Assembly: GCA_021730855.1 (NCBI GenBank)
Contig: JAKFYM010000264.1
Location: forward strand, 1 to 11,420
Source: Bdellovibrionales bacterium
GTDB lineage: Bacteria; Bdellovibrionota; UBA1018; CAIPTA01
Length of the DNA stretch: 11,420 nt
Direction: 5' to 3'
How positions within the stretch are numbered: position 1 is the stretch's first letter; every line of letters starts with the position of its first letter. The position numbers and the translations under genes are program-made. The notes under the pieces were generated by a model. That model saw nothing but the letters and a program-made list of their open reading frames with translations, did no database searches and was not told where the DNA came from. Shown here in pieces: positions 1 through 7,896 of the stretch.

Positions 1-333
1 GCCCAGGAGCCAGTGGCCTGGGTGGAGGAAAAATTTTCGCTCTTTCCCCCTGCCCTGGTGCAAAGAAATCTAAGCCTGGAAAAAATTCTTTTTGTTGAGG
101 GCAAAAAAGCCTGTGCGTGGGCCGCCCACCTGCTCCTTCGTTCGCAGCTGTTTCCCTTCCTCGTCTACCACGCTGCTTATGGAGAGGAAAAGGAGCTACG
201 GCGCTTCCAACTATTGGCCGAGAAGTCCCGCACCACGGTCTTGCTCCTGGGCAGTAAGCCACTCGCCTCCTGGCCCATCGCTTTGTCGGTAGAAATCCGC
301 GCCCAGATGGCCCACGTGTTGCGCCGGAGGTAA
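1..333 (+). CDS. imuA: ImuA-like mutasome accessory protein (RecA/SulA-like fold), 5' end outside the window
   Basis: The reading frame is open from base 1, so the start lies upstream; the internal GTG at 13 is probably not the true start. The visible 110 residues are the C-terminal part of a RecA-like protein of the ImuA/SulA-related group. It aligns along its length with the second imuA-like gene at 10332: both share KxLFV followed by an acidic patch, xAWAAxxLLR, LFPxxVxHAAYG and EKELRRF. The end with RCGT-like catalytic parts is not visible, so its Walker A state cannot be judged. In known imuA-imuB-dnaE2 cassettes ImuA binds ImuB and RecA and helps DnaE2 in lesion bypass. It is followed after 3 bp by imuB; a GGAGG at 326-330 lies inside its last codons and serves imuB. 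Family assignment rests on the paralogue and on the neighbours. Confidence 0.8.
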   Translation, partial: AQEPVAWVEEKFSLFPPALVQRNLSLEKILFVEGKKACAWAAHLLLRSQLFPFLVYHAAYGEEKELRRFQLLAEKSRTTVLLLGSKPLASWPIALSVEIRAQMAHVLRRR

Positions 334-336
334 GGC

Positions 337-1575
337 ATGCAAGTGGTCTGCGTGCTCCAGCAAAGCCCCCTGCTCCCACTCCTTGCCGAGAGCTGCTTGG
401 TTTTTTCTCCACAGGTGGCGCTATCCCCCGAGGCCGTATTCTTCGAAATTGCTGCTTCACAAAAACTATTTACTAGGGAAGCTTGCCTTAGCCGACTGCA
501 AGAAATCCTAAAAAGTTATTCTCTCGCGCCGAAAGTGGCCGTGGCTTCTGACCTGCCCACGGCCCTGGCCCTAGCACGCTATGGAGGAAAGGACCCTAGC
601 CTGCTGCCGATCGAGGCCTTGGCCGACTATCTTCAGCCCTTTGCGCCGGTGGAATTTTCTCCCGCCCCGATCTTGCGCAAATTAGGAATAAAAACCATCC
701 ACGATTTTCTGCAGCTGCCGCGTGCGGAACTAAGTTCTCGTTTTGGCAAGGAAGGCCTTTTTGCTCTCTATCGATTCCAGGAGGCCGGCAATCTGGCCTG
801 GCCGCGCTTTCATTCCCCAGAGATATTGGAGGAAAGGGCCGACTTTGATTGCGCAGCCCAGATTGAGAATCTCACCCCCGTATTTTTCCTCCTAAAAACC
901 TTAGTCGACCGTATTTTCTGCCGGCTCTTTGCTCGCAAGAAAAAACTCGTGGCCTTCGTGATCACCTTCCATTTAAATAAATTTACTTTCAAACGCACGC
1001 GCCACACGGAAGTCACCCTGCCCCTTCCGCATTCCGACCCCAAGCACCTACTTGCCCTCCTGCAGGAAAAAATCGCCAAAGAATTTGCCATCAACCCCTT
1101 ACGGGAGGCGCTCGAGGGAATCAGCCTGCTGGTGAAGGAAACCGCGCCCTTCCTCGACAGCCAGAAAGAGTTTTTCTCCAAAGCGGAAGAAGAAAAAGAA
1201 GGCCTGGCCTCCGTGCTCAGCCGTTTGCGGGAAAAGCTCGGAGACGAGGCGGCATTTCTTGCTTCACCACAGCCACGCCTCCTGCCAGAAGCCTCCTGGA
1301 AACGCTCCCTAGACCAAGGCACGGGGGTGCAAGTTCCCTACCGTCCCCTTCGTCTTTTGGCTGCTCCGCTCCCCCTCTTACGCCGTGGCACGCGTCTCCA
1401 GACAACCCAAGAAGAGTGGCAGATCCTTAGCTTCTTTGGCCCGGAAAAAATTTGTGGGGAATGGTGGCTCGAGCCTTTTGCGCGCGATTATTTTCGCGTG
1501 GACACAGCCGAAGGCATCGGGCTTTGGATTTTTCAGTCCTCCGGCAAGCTTTTCCTGCACGGATTCTACGACTGA
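337..1575 (+). CDS. imuB: ImuB, catalytically dead Y-family polymerase-like mutasome adaptor, N-terminally shortened
   Basis: ImuB bridges the beta clamp, ImuA and DnaE2 during SOS translesion synthesis and has no polymerase activity of its own. The product has 412 residues, against roughly 500 for many ImuB proteins. Seen in order: a palm remnant around VFFEI (34-38), where active Y-family enzymes carry an SxDE-type motif; an HhH/thumb-like stretch at 112-137; a little-finger-like region at about 165-275; a possible weak clamp motif QKEFF (276-280); then the typical ImuB tail PRLLPEASW (313-321), GPEKICGEWW (368-377), RDYFRV (383-388), LWIF (396-399) and LHGFYD at the end. The first palm strand with its catalytic Asp and the fingers appear to be missing. 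The ATG at 337 has GGAGG at 326-330, six bases upstream, so the short form is probably genuine. The stop TGA overlaps the dnaE2 start by one base. Confidence 0.88.
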   Translation: MQVVCVLQQSPLLPLLAESCLVFSPQVALSPEAVFFEIAASQKLFTREACLSRLQEILKSYSLAPKVAVASDLPTALALARYGGKDPSLLPIEALADYLQPFAPVEFSPAPILRKLGIKTIHDFLQLPRAELSSRFGKEGLFALYRFQEAGNLAWPRFHSPEILEERADFDCAAQIENLTPVFFLLKTLVDRIFCRLFARKKKLVAFVITFHLNKFTFKRTRHTEVTLPLPHSDPKHLLALLQEKIAKEFAINPLREALEGISLLVKETAPFLDSQKEFFSKAEEEKEGLASVLSRLREKLGDEAAFLASPQPRLLPEASWKRSLDQGTGVQVPYRPLRLLAAPLPLLRRGTRLQTTQEEWQILSFFGPEKICGEWWLEPFARDYFRVDTAEGIGLWIFQSSGKLFLHGFYD

Positions 1576-4500
1576 TGTACGCTGCGCTCGACGTCAAAAC
1601 GAACTTTTCCTTCCTGCGTGGAGCCTCCAGCCCCGAAGAGCTGATCGAGCGTGCCGCAGAGCTTGAGCTCAGCGCCATTGCTCTTTGCGATTGGGATGGA
1701 GTCTATGGAATTCCCAAGGCCTATTGGAAGAAAAAAATCTTTCCCCAACTAAAGCTCCTCTGCGGCGCGAGCCTCGCCCTTGAAGGCCAAACACGGCTGC
1801 TGCTTTTGGCCAGCAACCGCGCAAGTTATGGGCTGCTCTGCCGGCTGCTCACGGCCAGTCATGCCGGGAAAGAGAAAGGCAAGGCATCGCTTTCTTGGAC
1901 GGAATTCCTGTCGATCTTCCACTCTCATCCCGGCCAGCAGGGGCTCTTTGCGCTCGCCGCTCTAGATGCGAACCTTTCGCTTCTCACGGCGGCTTTTTCC
2001 TCTGAGCGCCTCTATCTCTCGCTGCCGCGCTTTCTCGACGGGGAAGACCACAAACGCACCGAACAGGCCCTCTGGCTGCGCCAACGCTGGGACCTCAAAC
2101 TCGTGGCCACCAATGAAGTGCATTACCATCTTCCGGGCCGCAAGCGGCTGCAGGACGCGCTCACTGCCGTGCGCGAAGGCGTAGCTCTTTCGGCAGGAGG
2201 ACATAAACTTTTTTCCAATGGCGAGCGCTACCTAAAGTCTCCAGCGGAGATGCAGCGGCTATTTCATGACTTGCCCGAAGCGCTAGCAGCCACCATGGAA
2301 ATCGCGGAGCAATGTACCTTCTGTCCCTCGGAGCTGCGCTATCGGTATCCCAGCGAATGGATCCCCGCCTCGCATACCGCCAACTCCTACTTACGCACTC
2401 TTGTGGCCAAGGGCGCCCAAGAGCGCTACCCAAAGGGCGTGCCGGAGACCGTGCGGGCGCAGCTCGAACATGAGCTCGCTCTGATCGAAAAATTAGGTTT
2501 TGCTGATTATTTCCTCACCATCTACGACATCATCGATTTTGCGCGCCAAAAAGACATCCTCTTCCAAGGCCGTGGCTCTGCGGCCAATAGCGTGGTTTGT
2601 TATTGTTTGGGCATCACCGCCATCGATCCCCTGCGCATGAACTTGCTTTTTGAGCGCTTTCTCTCCGCCGAACGCAACGAGCCCCCCGATATCGACGTGG
2701 ATTTCGAGCACGAGCGCCGGGAAGAAGTGCTGCAGTATGTGTATGAAAAATACGGCCGGGATCGCGCCGCGATGGTCAGCGCGGTGATCACCTACCGTGG
2801 CCGCTCCGCTTTTCGCGAGCTCAGCAAAGCTCTCGGCGTAAATGTGGGCACCCTTTCCGCCAAGAAACTCGAGAAAGCCTTTGTCGAGCGCGCCTCCTCT
2901 CTTTCCACACCCGCGCCCCGCGCCCTCATCGAAGAACTGGCCAAAGAGATGAAAGGATTCCCGCGCCATCTCTCCATTCATAGTGGAGGTTTTACGCTCT
3001 CGGCCGATCCTATCCTCGAAATCGTGCCCGTCGAACCCGCGCGCAAAGAAGGACGCACCATCATCCAATGGGATAAATACGATCTCGACTTTCTCGGCCT
3101 CTTGAAAGTGGACATCCTCTCGCTCGGAATGCTCACGGCCATCCAGCGCTCCCTGAAAATCCTCAATCTCAAGCTGCATGAACTGCCGCCCGAAGATCCG
3201 GCCACCTATGCCATGATCCAAAACGCCGATACCGTGGGCACCTTCCAGATCGAGAGTCGGGCGCAGATGTCGATGCTCGGGCGTCTTTTGCCCAAGACAT
3301 TCTACGATCTCGTGGTGCAGGTGGCGATCGTGCGGCCGGGCCCGATCGTTGGGAAAATGGTGCACCCTTATTTGCGTCGCCGCCAAGGAAAGGAAAAAGT
3401 GGATTTCCCTCACCCCAAGCTAAAGGAAATTTTGGGCAAAACTCTTGGCGTGCCACTCTTCCAAGAACAAGTGATGAAAATGGCGATCGAGCTTGGTGGC
3501 TTCACTCCAGGAGAAGCCGATGAACTGCGGCGCGCGATTGGAGCTTGGCGCTCGGAGGGCTCGATCGAGAAAATGGGCCGGCGCCTGATCGAAGGCCTGC
3601 GGCGTACAGGATTCACCGCCGAATACGCGGAACGCATCTTTCAGCAGATCCAGGGTTTTGCGCAATATGGCTTTCCCGAAAGCCATGCCGCGAGCTTTGC
3701 TCTCTTAGCCTATGCCTCCTCTTATTTGAAATGCCATCATCCTGCGGCTTTTACCTGCGGTCTTTTGAATGCGCAGCCCATGGGATTCTACGCAGCCCAT
3801 ACCTTGGTCGACGATGCTAAACGCCATGGAGTGAAGGTGGCCCCCGTGCATCCGAATCATTCTGAATGGGAGAGCGAGGTGATCGAGGGCGTGCTGCAAC
3901 TAGGCTGGAATCGAGTGCGCGGCATTCACCGCAAAGAAGTGGACGCGCTCCTTGAGGTTCGTCCCTTTTGTTCGTTGGCTGATTTTCTCCAGCGCGCTCC
4001 CTTGCGCAAAGACACTCTCCTGCGCCTAGCCCTGGGAGGCACCTTCACTTCCTTTGGTCACGAAGCCCGTGAAGCCCTATGGATGATTTTGCACTTTTGC
4101 CATGCCACCCAAGGGGAGTTATTCCAGCCTACGATTTTTGCTAGCGAGGCTCGCTTCCCAGCGCTTGGCAGCTTGGAACGCATCCAGGAAGAGTACGCGG
4201 CCTTTTCTCTCTCCACCCATGCGCATCCCATGCAGGCGCTCCGGCAAATCCTACCGCTGCCTAAGCTCCACACCCAAACGGCCAAAAAACAGCCTCATGG
4301 CCGGAACATCACCGTGGCGGGATTAATCCTAGTGCGCCAGCGCCCGCCCACCGCCAAGGGCATGACCTTTAGCACGCTCGAGGATGAATTTGGTTTCTTA
4401 GACATTGCGATCCCACCCCAGGCCTGGGAGCGGGTGAAAGACGTATTCCTAGAGCACTCTTTCCTCGAAGTGCGGGGAGTGCTGCAGAAGGAATCCAATT

Positions 4501-4586
4501 CCTTTAGCGTGATGGTTTCTCAAATACGATCTATTTGGCGAGAAAATCCCCAAATGCATATTGAGCCCGTGCAATATTTTCACTAG
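1575..4586 (+). CDS. dnaE2: Error-prone DNA polymerase III alpha subunit DnaE2 (ImuC)
   Basis: This is a C-family DNA polymerase for mutagenic lesion bypass after DNA damage, working with ImuA, ImuB and the beta clamp. The product has 1003 residues, near the family norm. The N-terminal PHP domain begins with NFSFLRGAS (10-18), but the usual HxH metal ligands read DVK (6-8). The palm carries PDIDVDF (371-377) with the catalytic Asp pair and KVDILSLG with the third Asp at 513. HLSIHSGGF, VRPGPI (586-591) followed by MVHPYLRRRQG, and the fingers motif GFPESHAASFALLAY are typical of DnaE2. An OB-fold domain lies at about 910-990. The ATG at 1575 is chosen because it overlaps the imuB stop (TGATG) and begins the PHP domain; there is no Shine-Dalgarno site, so translational coupling is likely. 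An in-frame upstream ATG at 1452 lies inside imuB and is unlikely. The last 56 bp overlap a convergent gene. Confidence 0.96.
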   Translation: MYAALDVKTNFSFLRGASSPEELIERAAELELSAIALCDWDGVYGIPKAYWKKKIFPQLKLLCGASLALEGQTRLLLLASNRASYGLLCRLLTASHAGKEKGKASLSWTEFLSIFHSHPGQQGLFALAALDANLSLLTAAFSSERLYLSLPRFLDGEDHKRTEQALWLRQRWDLKLVATNEVHYHLPGRKRLQDALTAVREGVALSAGGHKLFSNGERYLKSPAEMQRLFHDLPEALAATMEIAEQCTFCPSELRYRYPSEWIPASHTANSYLRTLVAKGAQERYPKGVPETVRAQLEHELALIEKLGFADYFLTIYDIIDFARQKDILFQGRGSAANSVVCYCLGITAIDPLRMNLLFERFLSAERNEPPDIDVDFEHERREEVLQYVYEKYGRDRAAMVSAVITYRGRSAFRELSKALGVNVGTLSAKKLEKAFVERASSLSTPAPRALIEELAKEMKGFPRHLSIHSGGFTLSADPILEIVPVEPARKEGRTIIQWDKYDLDFLGLLKVDILSLGMLTAIQRSLKILNLKLHELPPEDPATYAMIQNADTVGTFQIESRAQMSMLGRLLPKTFYDLVVQVAIVRPGPIVGKMVHPYLRRRQGKEKVDFPHPKLKEILGKTLGVPLFQEQVMKMAIELGGFTPGEADELRRAIGAWRSEGSIEKMGRRLIEGLRRTGFTAEYAERIFQQIQGFAQYGFPESHAASFALLAYASSYLKCHHPAAFTCGLLNAQPMGFYAAHTLVDDAKRHGVKVAPVHPNHSEWESEVIEGVLQLGWNRVRGIHRKEVDALLEVRPFCSLADFLQRAPLRKDTLLRLALGGTFTSFGHEAREALWMILHFCHATQGELFQPTIFASEARFPALGSLERIQEEYAAFSLSTHAHPMQALRQILPLPKLHTQTAKKQPHGRNITVAGLILVRQRPPTAKGMTFSTLEDEFGFLDIAIPPQAWERVKDVFLEHSFLEVRGVLQKESNSFSVMVSQIRSIWRENPQMHIEPVQYFH

Positions 4587-4962
4587 GCGGACGCCAATCT
4601 AGCACCAAAGACGCATAGTCATTCTCCACCCCCTGAGAAAGCACAAACGACTCGGGCTCTCCCTTCAGGCGCAGCCAAAAAGTGGAGCTATGAAATATTG
4701 GCGGTGAACGATCGGTGGGCCCGGGCTCGGTGACCCAATACAAAATCTCTAGCGCCCGCCCCGAGTCCCTAGGAATTTCCCGCACCACGAGATGCACCGT
4801 AAATTTCTTCTGCCCGTCCTCTCCGCAGGCCACGCGCCAATCGGGAAGATCGCGGATTTGTTCGTGCCGGCACGCTAGCTCGGGCGCGCCCTCGGCGGGT
4901 TGGTAACGAAAAGAAAAATGATCGGAAGCCAAAGCCTGGACTGCGAAAAAAAGAAGGAACAT
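4531..4962 (-). CDS. Small secreted protein of unknown function, coupled to the upstream SDR gene
   Basis: I do not recognise this 143-residue protein. The start is set at the ATG at 4962 because its A is shared with the TGA stop of the SDR gene (TGATG), and because it opens directly with a hydrophobic stretch, MFLLFFAVQALA, followed by S-D-H-F; this looks like a very short signal peptide with an ALA-type cleavage site and no basic n-region. The longer frame up to 5139 would overlap the SDR gene and has a low-complexity Gly/Arg-rich translation. The mature part has two cysteines (ELAC and RVAC), which could form a disulfide, and a beta-rich, charged sequence with no enzyme motif I can name. 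The 3' end overlaps the end of dnaE2 by 56 bp on the opposite strand. Periplasmic location is inferred; the short leader leaves some doubt about the exact start. Confidence 0.66.
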   Translation of the reverse strand: MFLLFFAVQALASDHFSFRYQPAEGAPELACRHEQIRDLPDWRVACGEDGQKKFTVHLVVREIPRDSGRALEILYWVTEPGPTDRSPPIFHSSTFWLRLKGEPESFVLSQGVENDYASLVLDWRPPSENIARAQYAFGDFLAK

Positions 4963-5636
4963 CACCACTCCACCGGCTTGCCATCGCGGAAAAATCCGCC
5001 GCTCGGCGCATCCTCTCGCACGACGGCCAAGATGCTCGCCACTCCCTGCTCGATGCTTCGCTCCGCCCCCTCGCCCCCCATCTCGGTGCGCACCCAGCCC
5101 GGGCAAACCGAATTCACGCGCACCCCAGCGGCCTGCCAATCTACCGCAAGGTTGCGAGTCACCGCATTGAGCGCCGTCTTGGACAAACGATAGCCGGGGG
5201 TGCCGCCACCCATCTCCGACAAACTTCCCATGCCCGACGACACATTCACCACCTGCGCCTTGTTTTTCTTCAGCACGGGCGCAAGCTCCATCGTGAACTG
5301 CAAAGGGCCAAGCACATTGACCTGCATTGTCTCGCGCACCACCTCTGGATCATAGCCAATGCCTTTTTCCAAAAAAACGCCGGCATTATTCACCAGCAAA
5401 GAAATCGGGAAAGCAGAAATTTCCTGCGCCGCGTGCTCGATCGATTCCGGCCGCGCTAAATCCAGCGCAAATGCTCGCGCGGAAAATCCTTCTTTGCGTA
5501 AACTCTCGGCCCGCTCTTCCACCTGCGCCAAATTGCGTCCCAAAAGCAGCACCTCATAGCCCCGCTTGGCGAGCTCCTTTACGGTGCCAAAACCCAAACC
5601 ACGATTTGCTCCGGTAACGACGGCAATTTTCTTCAT
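4962..5636 (-). CDS. Short-chain dehydrogenase/reductase, carbonyl-reductase (CBR1)-like
   Basis: This is probably an NADP(H)-dependent cytosolic reductase of carbonyl compounds, 224 residues, a normal size for a classical SDR. The cofactor motif TGANRGLG lies at residues 8-15, NNAG at 83-86, a structural Asn at 107, the active-site serine region NVSS at 131-134, and YRLSK with catalytic Tyr149 and Lys153. CPGWVRTEM (178-186) and the ending GGFFRDGKPVEW resemble the carbonyl reductase CBR1 group, whose members end in a similar way. The ATG at 5636 is preferred because AGGAG (5643-5647) stands about seven bases upstream and the Rossmann strand starts straight after it; the frame continues to 5702, but those 22 extra residues are Lys/Glu-rich and not family-like. 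It is divergent from the antiporter gene and coupled to the secreted protein downstream. The substrate cannot be told from sequence. Confidence 0.92.
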   Translation of the reverse strand: MKKIAVVTGANRGLGFGTVKELAKRGYEVLLLGRNLAQVEERAESLRKEGFSARAFALDLARPESIEHAAQEISAFPISLLVNNAGVFLEKGIGYDPEVVRETMQVNVLGPLQFTMELAPVLKKNKAQVVNVSSGMGSLSEMGGGTPGYRLSKTALNAVTRNLAVDWQAAGVRVNSVCPGWVRTEMGGEGAERSIEQGVASILAVVREDAPSGGFFRDGKPVEW

Positions 5637-5647
5637 ATCACGCTCCT

Positions 5648-5673
5648 GGTGCGAGATTTTGCGCTCTTGCACC
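5648..5673. promoter_or_regulatory. 26-bp inverted repeat in the SDR/antiporter divergent gap, operator-like
   Basis: The arms are GGTGCGAGA (5648-5656) and TCTTGCACC (5665-5673), matching at eight of nine positions around the 8-bp spacer TTTTGCGC. The single mismatch would be a G-T wobble in RNA. The repeat lies just upstream of the SDR ribosome-binding site (5643-5647) in a 73-bp gap between divergent genes. It is shaped like a binding site for a dimeric repressor or activator; an mRNA hairpin is an alternative. No regulator gene is adjacent. Confidence 0.45.
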
Positions 5674-5709
5674 TTGAGTTTCCAGAACTTTTTTCCTAGC
5701 ATCCCTTAG

Positions 5710-7896
5710 GTGCCCCACCTCCCTTTGCTCATTCGCGATCTAGCCTTCCTTCTTGCCACGGCCGCCTGCGCCACAATCCTTTGCCGTTTCTTGCGCCAAC
5801 CTGTGGTGCTTGGGTATCTTTTTGCGGGTTTCCTGGTGGGACCGAACTTCCCCTGGTTCCCACGCATCACTGATGCCGGCAGCATCCAAGTTTGGGCGGA
5901 GATCGGCATCATCTTTTTATTTTTTGGCCTCGGGCTAGAATTCAGTTGGAAACGCCTCATGAGCGTGGGCCTCCCTGCCACTCTCTCGGCCCTGATGGAA
6001 ATCGGCTTCCTGATGCTGCTGGGTTATGCCTTTGGCATGGCCCTTGGTTGGACTCATATCTCCAGCCTCTTTCTTGGTGGCGTGCTTTCGATTTCCTCCA
6101 CCACCATCATCGCCAAGACCTTTGAAGAGATGGGCCTGAAGACCAAAAAATTCTCGCGCCTCGTGATCGGCGTGCTGATCGTGGAAGATGTGGCCGCCGT
6201 GCTGCTGCTAGTGCTTTTGTCCACCATTGCCCTCACCCGCGAGGTGCAGGGAACCCAGCTGGCCTTCACCACGATCAAGCTTTTTTTCTTCCTCACCCTC
6301 TGGTTCGTGGTGGGAATCTTCCTCTTGCCCTCTCTCCTGCGCCGGCTTCGCTCCTATTTTAGCCAGGAATCTCTCCTGCTTTTTTCGATCGCCCTTTGCC
6401 TACTCCTGGTGCTCGGAGCCGAGGCCGTGGGATTTTCTGCAGCGCTTGGGGCTTTCCTCATGGGATCCGTCCTCGCAGAGACGGAAGAGGGCGAACGCAT
6501 CGAACACCTCGTGCGCCCCGTACGCGATTTATTTGGCGCCGTCTTTTTTGTCTCCGTGGGCATGCTGATTGATCCTGTTTTGATCAAAGACAATGCTTTG
6601 CTCATTCTTGCCTTAAGCCTGGTGACCATTTTGGGCAAAGTGGCCGCCAATTTTCTAGGGGGAGTGCTCGCCGGCCAGGGCATCCGCACTTCCTTTGCCA
6701 CTGGCCTTAGCCTCGCGCAGATCGGAGAGTTCTCTTTCCTGATCGCGGCCTTGGGCCAGAGTAGCAAGGTCACAAACTCGCTCCTCTATCCGCTCACCTT
6801 GGGCGTGGCGATCACCACCACCTTCACCACGCCCTATCTCATTCGCTTCTCCGATCCTTTGGGAAAATGGCTGGAAGAAAAAATTCCACTGCGCTTTCGC
6901 CAAAGCCAGGATCACCGCAAGCCTTCGGCCAAGGAGCGCATGAGCCTGCGCAGTTCCCTAGCAAAACTCGGCTCCCGGCTTTTGCTCAATTCCGTGATCG
7001 CGCTAGGATTTATTTTTGCCAGCGACCAGTGGCTGCGACCGCTCTTGGAAGAAAATCTCGAGTCCCGCGCCCTCGCGCATTTTGTTTCTGGCTTGCTCAC
7101 CTTTTTGTTTGCGGCCCCCTTCATCTGGGGCGCGGCAATGGGCCGCGTTTCTCATGAGCACCTTGGGGGGCGTGACCGGCGCCTCTTTCTCCTAGCCCTC
7201 GGCTTTCGTTTTCTCGTGGGAGTGGCCTTGCTCGAAATCTTCCTCACCGCTTTTTTACCAGCCTCCTTAGCTTTGGTTGGCGTGGTGGTGGTGCTCTTGC
7301 TCGTGCTGTATTTTTCCCCCTCAGCCATCACGCGGCTGTATGCCCAACTGGAAAGTCAGTTTGTGGAAAACCTCAAAAACCAGGAGCCTCCGCTGGCTCC
7401 TTGGGACGCGCATATTGTCGAGCTTGAGGTCCCGCCGCTGAGTCGGGTGATTGGCGCCACTCTCGAGGAACTGAAAATTCGCGAGAGATTTGGCCTCACC
7501 GTGGCCATGATCCAAAGAGGACGCCTCAAGATCCCCGCTCCTTCGCGTATGGATCGCCTCTTGCCAGGAGACAAGATTTTTGTGATCGGAGTAGACGCCC
7601 AGATCGAGACATTTCGCACGAACCTCGCCCTCGAGCACGAGCATGAGCATCATCCCGTAATCAGTGCTCTGCACTACCGCCTGTTTTCCTTCCTTGTCCC
7701 CCTTGAAGCCACTTTTGTGGGGAAAACCATCCGCCACTCAGGAATTCGGGAAAAAACCAATGGCCTTGTGGTGGGGATCGAGCGGGCCGGCAACCGAATC
7801 CTCAATCCCGACTCGAGCGAGGTGATTCAAGATGGGGATCTTTTGTGGATTGCCGGAGACGAAAAAAGCCTGCATCATCTCCATGAGGATTTTTAA
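5710..7896 (+). CDS. Kef/CPA2-type monovalent cation:proton antiporter with two C-terminal RCK_C (TrkA-C) domains
   Basis: The product (728 residues) is an inner-membrane transporter, probably exchanging K+ or Na+ for H+. Residues 1-380 form the CPA2 exchanger domain with repeated hydrophobic helices; recognisable segments are RQPVVLGYLFAGFLVGP (29-45), GIIFLFFGLGLEF (66-78), SISSTTIIAK (127-136), LIVEDVAAV with acidic pair Glu159-Asp160, and LSLAQIGEFSF (333-343). Further membrane helices lie at about 422-540. Two RCK_C-like modules follow, at about 566-636 and 662-728, separated by a charged EHEHEHH stretch (642-648). I see no RCK_N nucleotide-binding Rossmann domain, unlike KefB/KefC. An in-frame TAG ends at 5709, so the GTG at 5710 is the earliest possible start; no good ribosome-binding site is seen. 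Its stop codon abuts the SRAP gene, suggesting cotranscription. The ion and ligand are not determined. Confidence 0.88.
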   Translation: MPHLPLLIRDLAFLLATAACATILCRFLRQPVVLGYLFAGFLVGPNFPWFPRITDAGSIQVWAEIGIIFLFFGLGLEFSWKRLMSVGLPATLSALMEIGFLMLLGYAFGMALGWTHISSLFLGGVLSISSTTIIAKTFEEMGLKTKKFSRLVIGVLIVEDVAAVLLLVLLSTIALTREVQGTQLAFTTIKLFFFLTLWFVVGIFLLPSLLRRLRSYFSQESLLLFSIALCLLLVLGAEAVGFSAALGAFLMGSVLAETEEGERIEHLVRPVRDLFGAVFFVSVGMLIDPVLIKDNALLILALSLVTILGKVAANFLGGVLAGQGIRTSFATGLSLAQIGEFSFLIAALGQSSKVTNSLLYPLTLGVAITTTFTTPYLIRFSDPLGKWLEEKIPLRFRQSQDHRKPSAKERMSLRSSLAKLGSRLLLNSVIALGFIFASDQWLRPLLEENLESRALAHFVSGLLTFLFAAPFIWGAAMGRVSHEHLGGRDRRLFLLALGFRFLVGVALLEIFLTAFLPASLALVGVVVVLLLVLYFSPSAITRLYAQLESQFVENLKNQEPPLAPWDAHIVELEVPPLSRVIGATLEELKIRERFGLTVAMIQRGRLKIPAPSRMDRLLPGDKIFVIGVDAQIETFRTNLALEHEHEHHPVISALHYRLFSFLVPLEATFVGKTIRHSGIREKTNGLVVGIERAGNRILNPDSSEVIQDGDLLWIAGDEKSLHHLHEDF

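Noticed and set aside
810..1322. 170-codon - strand frame inside imuB
   Set aside because: Its Ser/Arg-rich translation has no motifs and lies wholly within conserved imuB sequence; a frame shadow.
1452..1574. 41-codon N-terminal extension of dnaE2
   Set aside because: It overlaps the conserved ImuB tail in another frame, is Arg-rich and does not resemble a PHP start; the coupled ATG at 1575 is better.
2493..3413. 306-codon open frame on the - strand inside dnaE2
   Set aside because: It is antisense to the conserved palm and fingers of DnaE2, and its translation is His/Gly/Asp-rich without family motifs; it reflects the codon bias of dnaE2.
4963..5139. N-terminal extension of the small secreted protein
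   Set aside because: It lies inside the conserved C-terminal half of the SDR in another frame and is Gly/Arg-rich; the TGATG start at 4962 directly begins a signal-like peptide.
5637..5702. 22-codon extension of the SDR
   Set aside because: The start at 5636 has a good AGGAG and begins at the Rossmann strand, as in the family; the extension would cover the inverted repeat.
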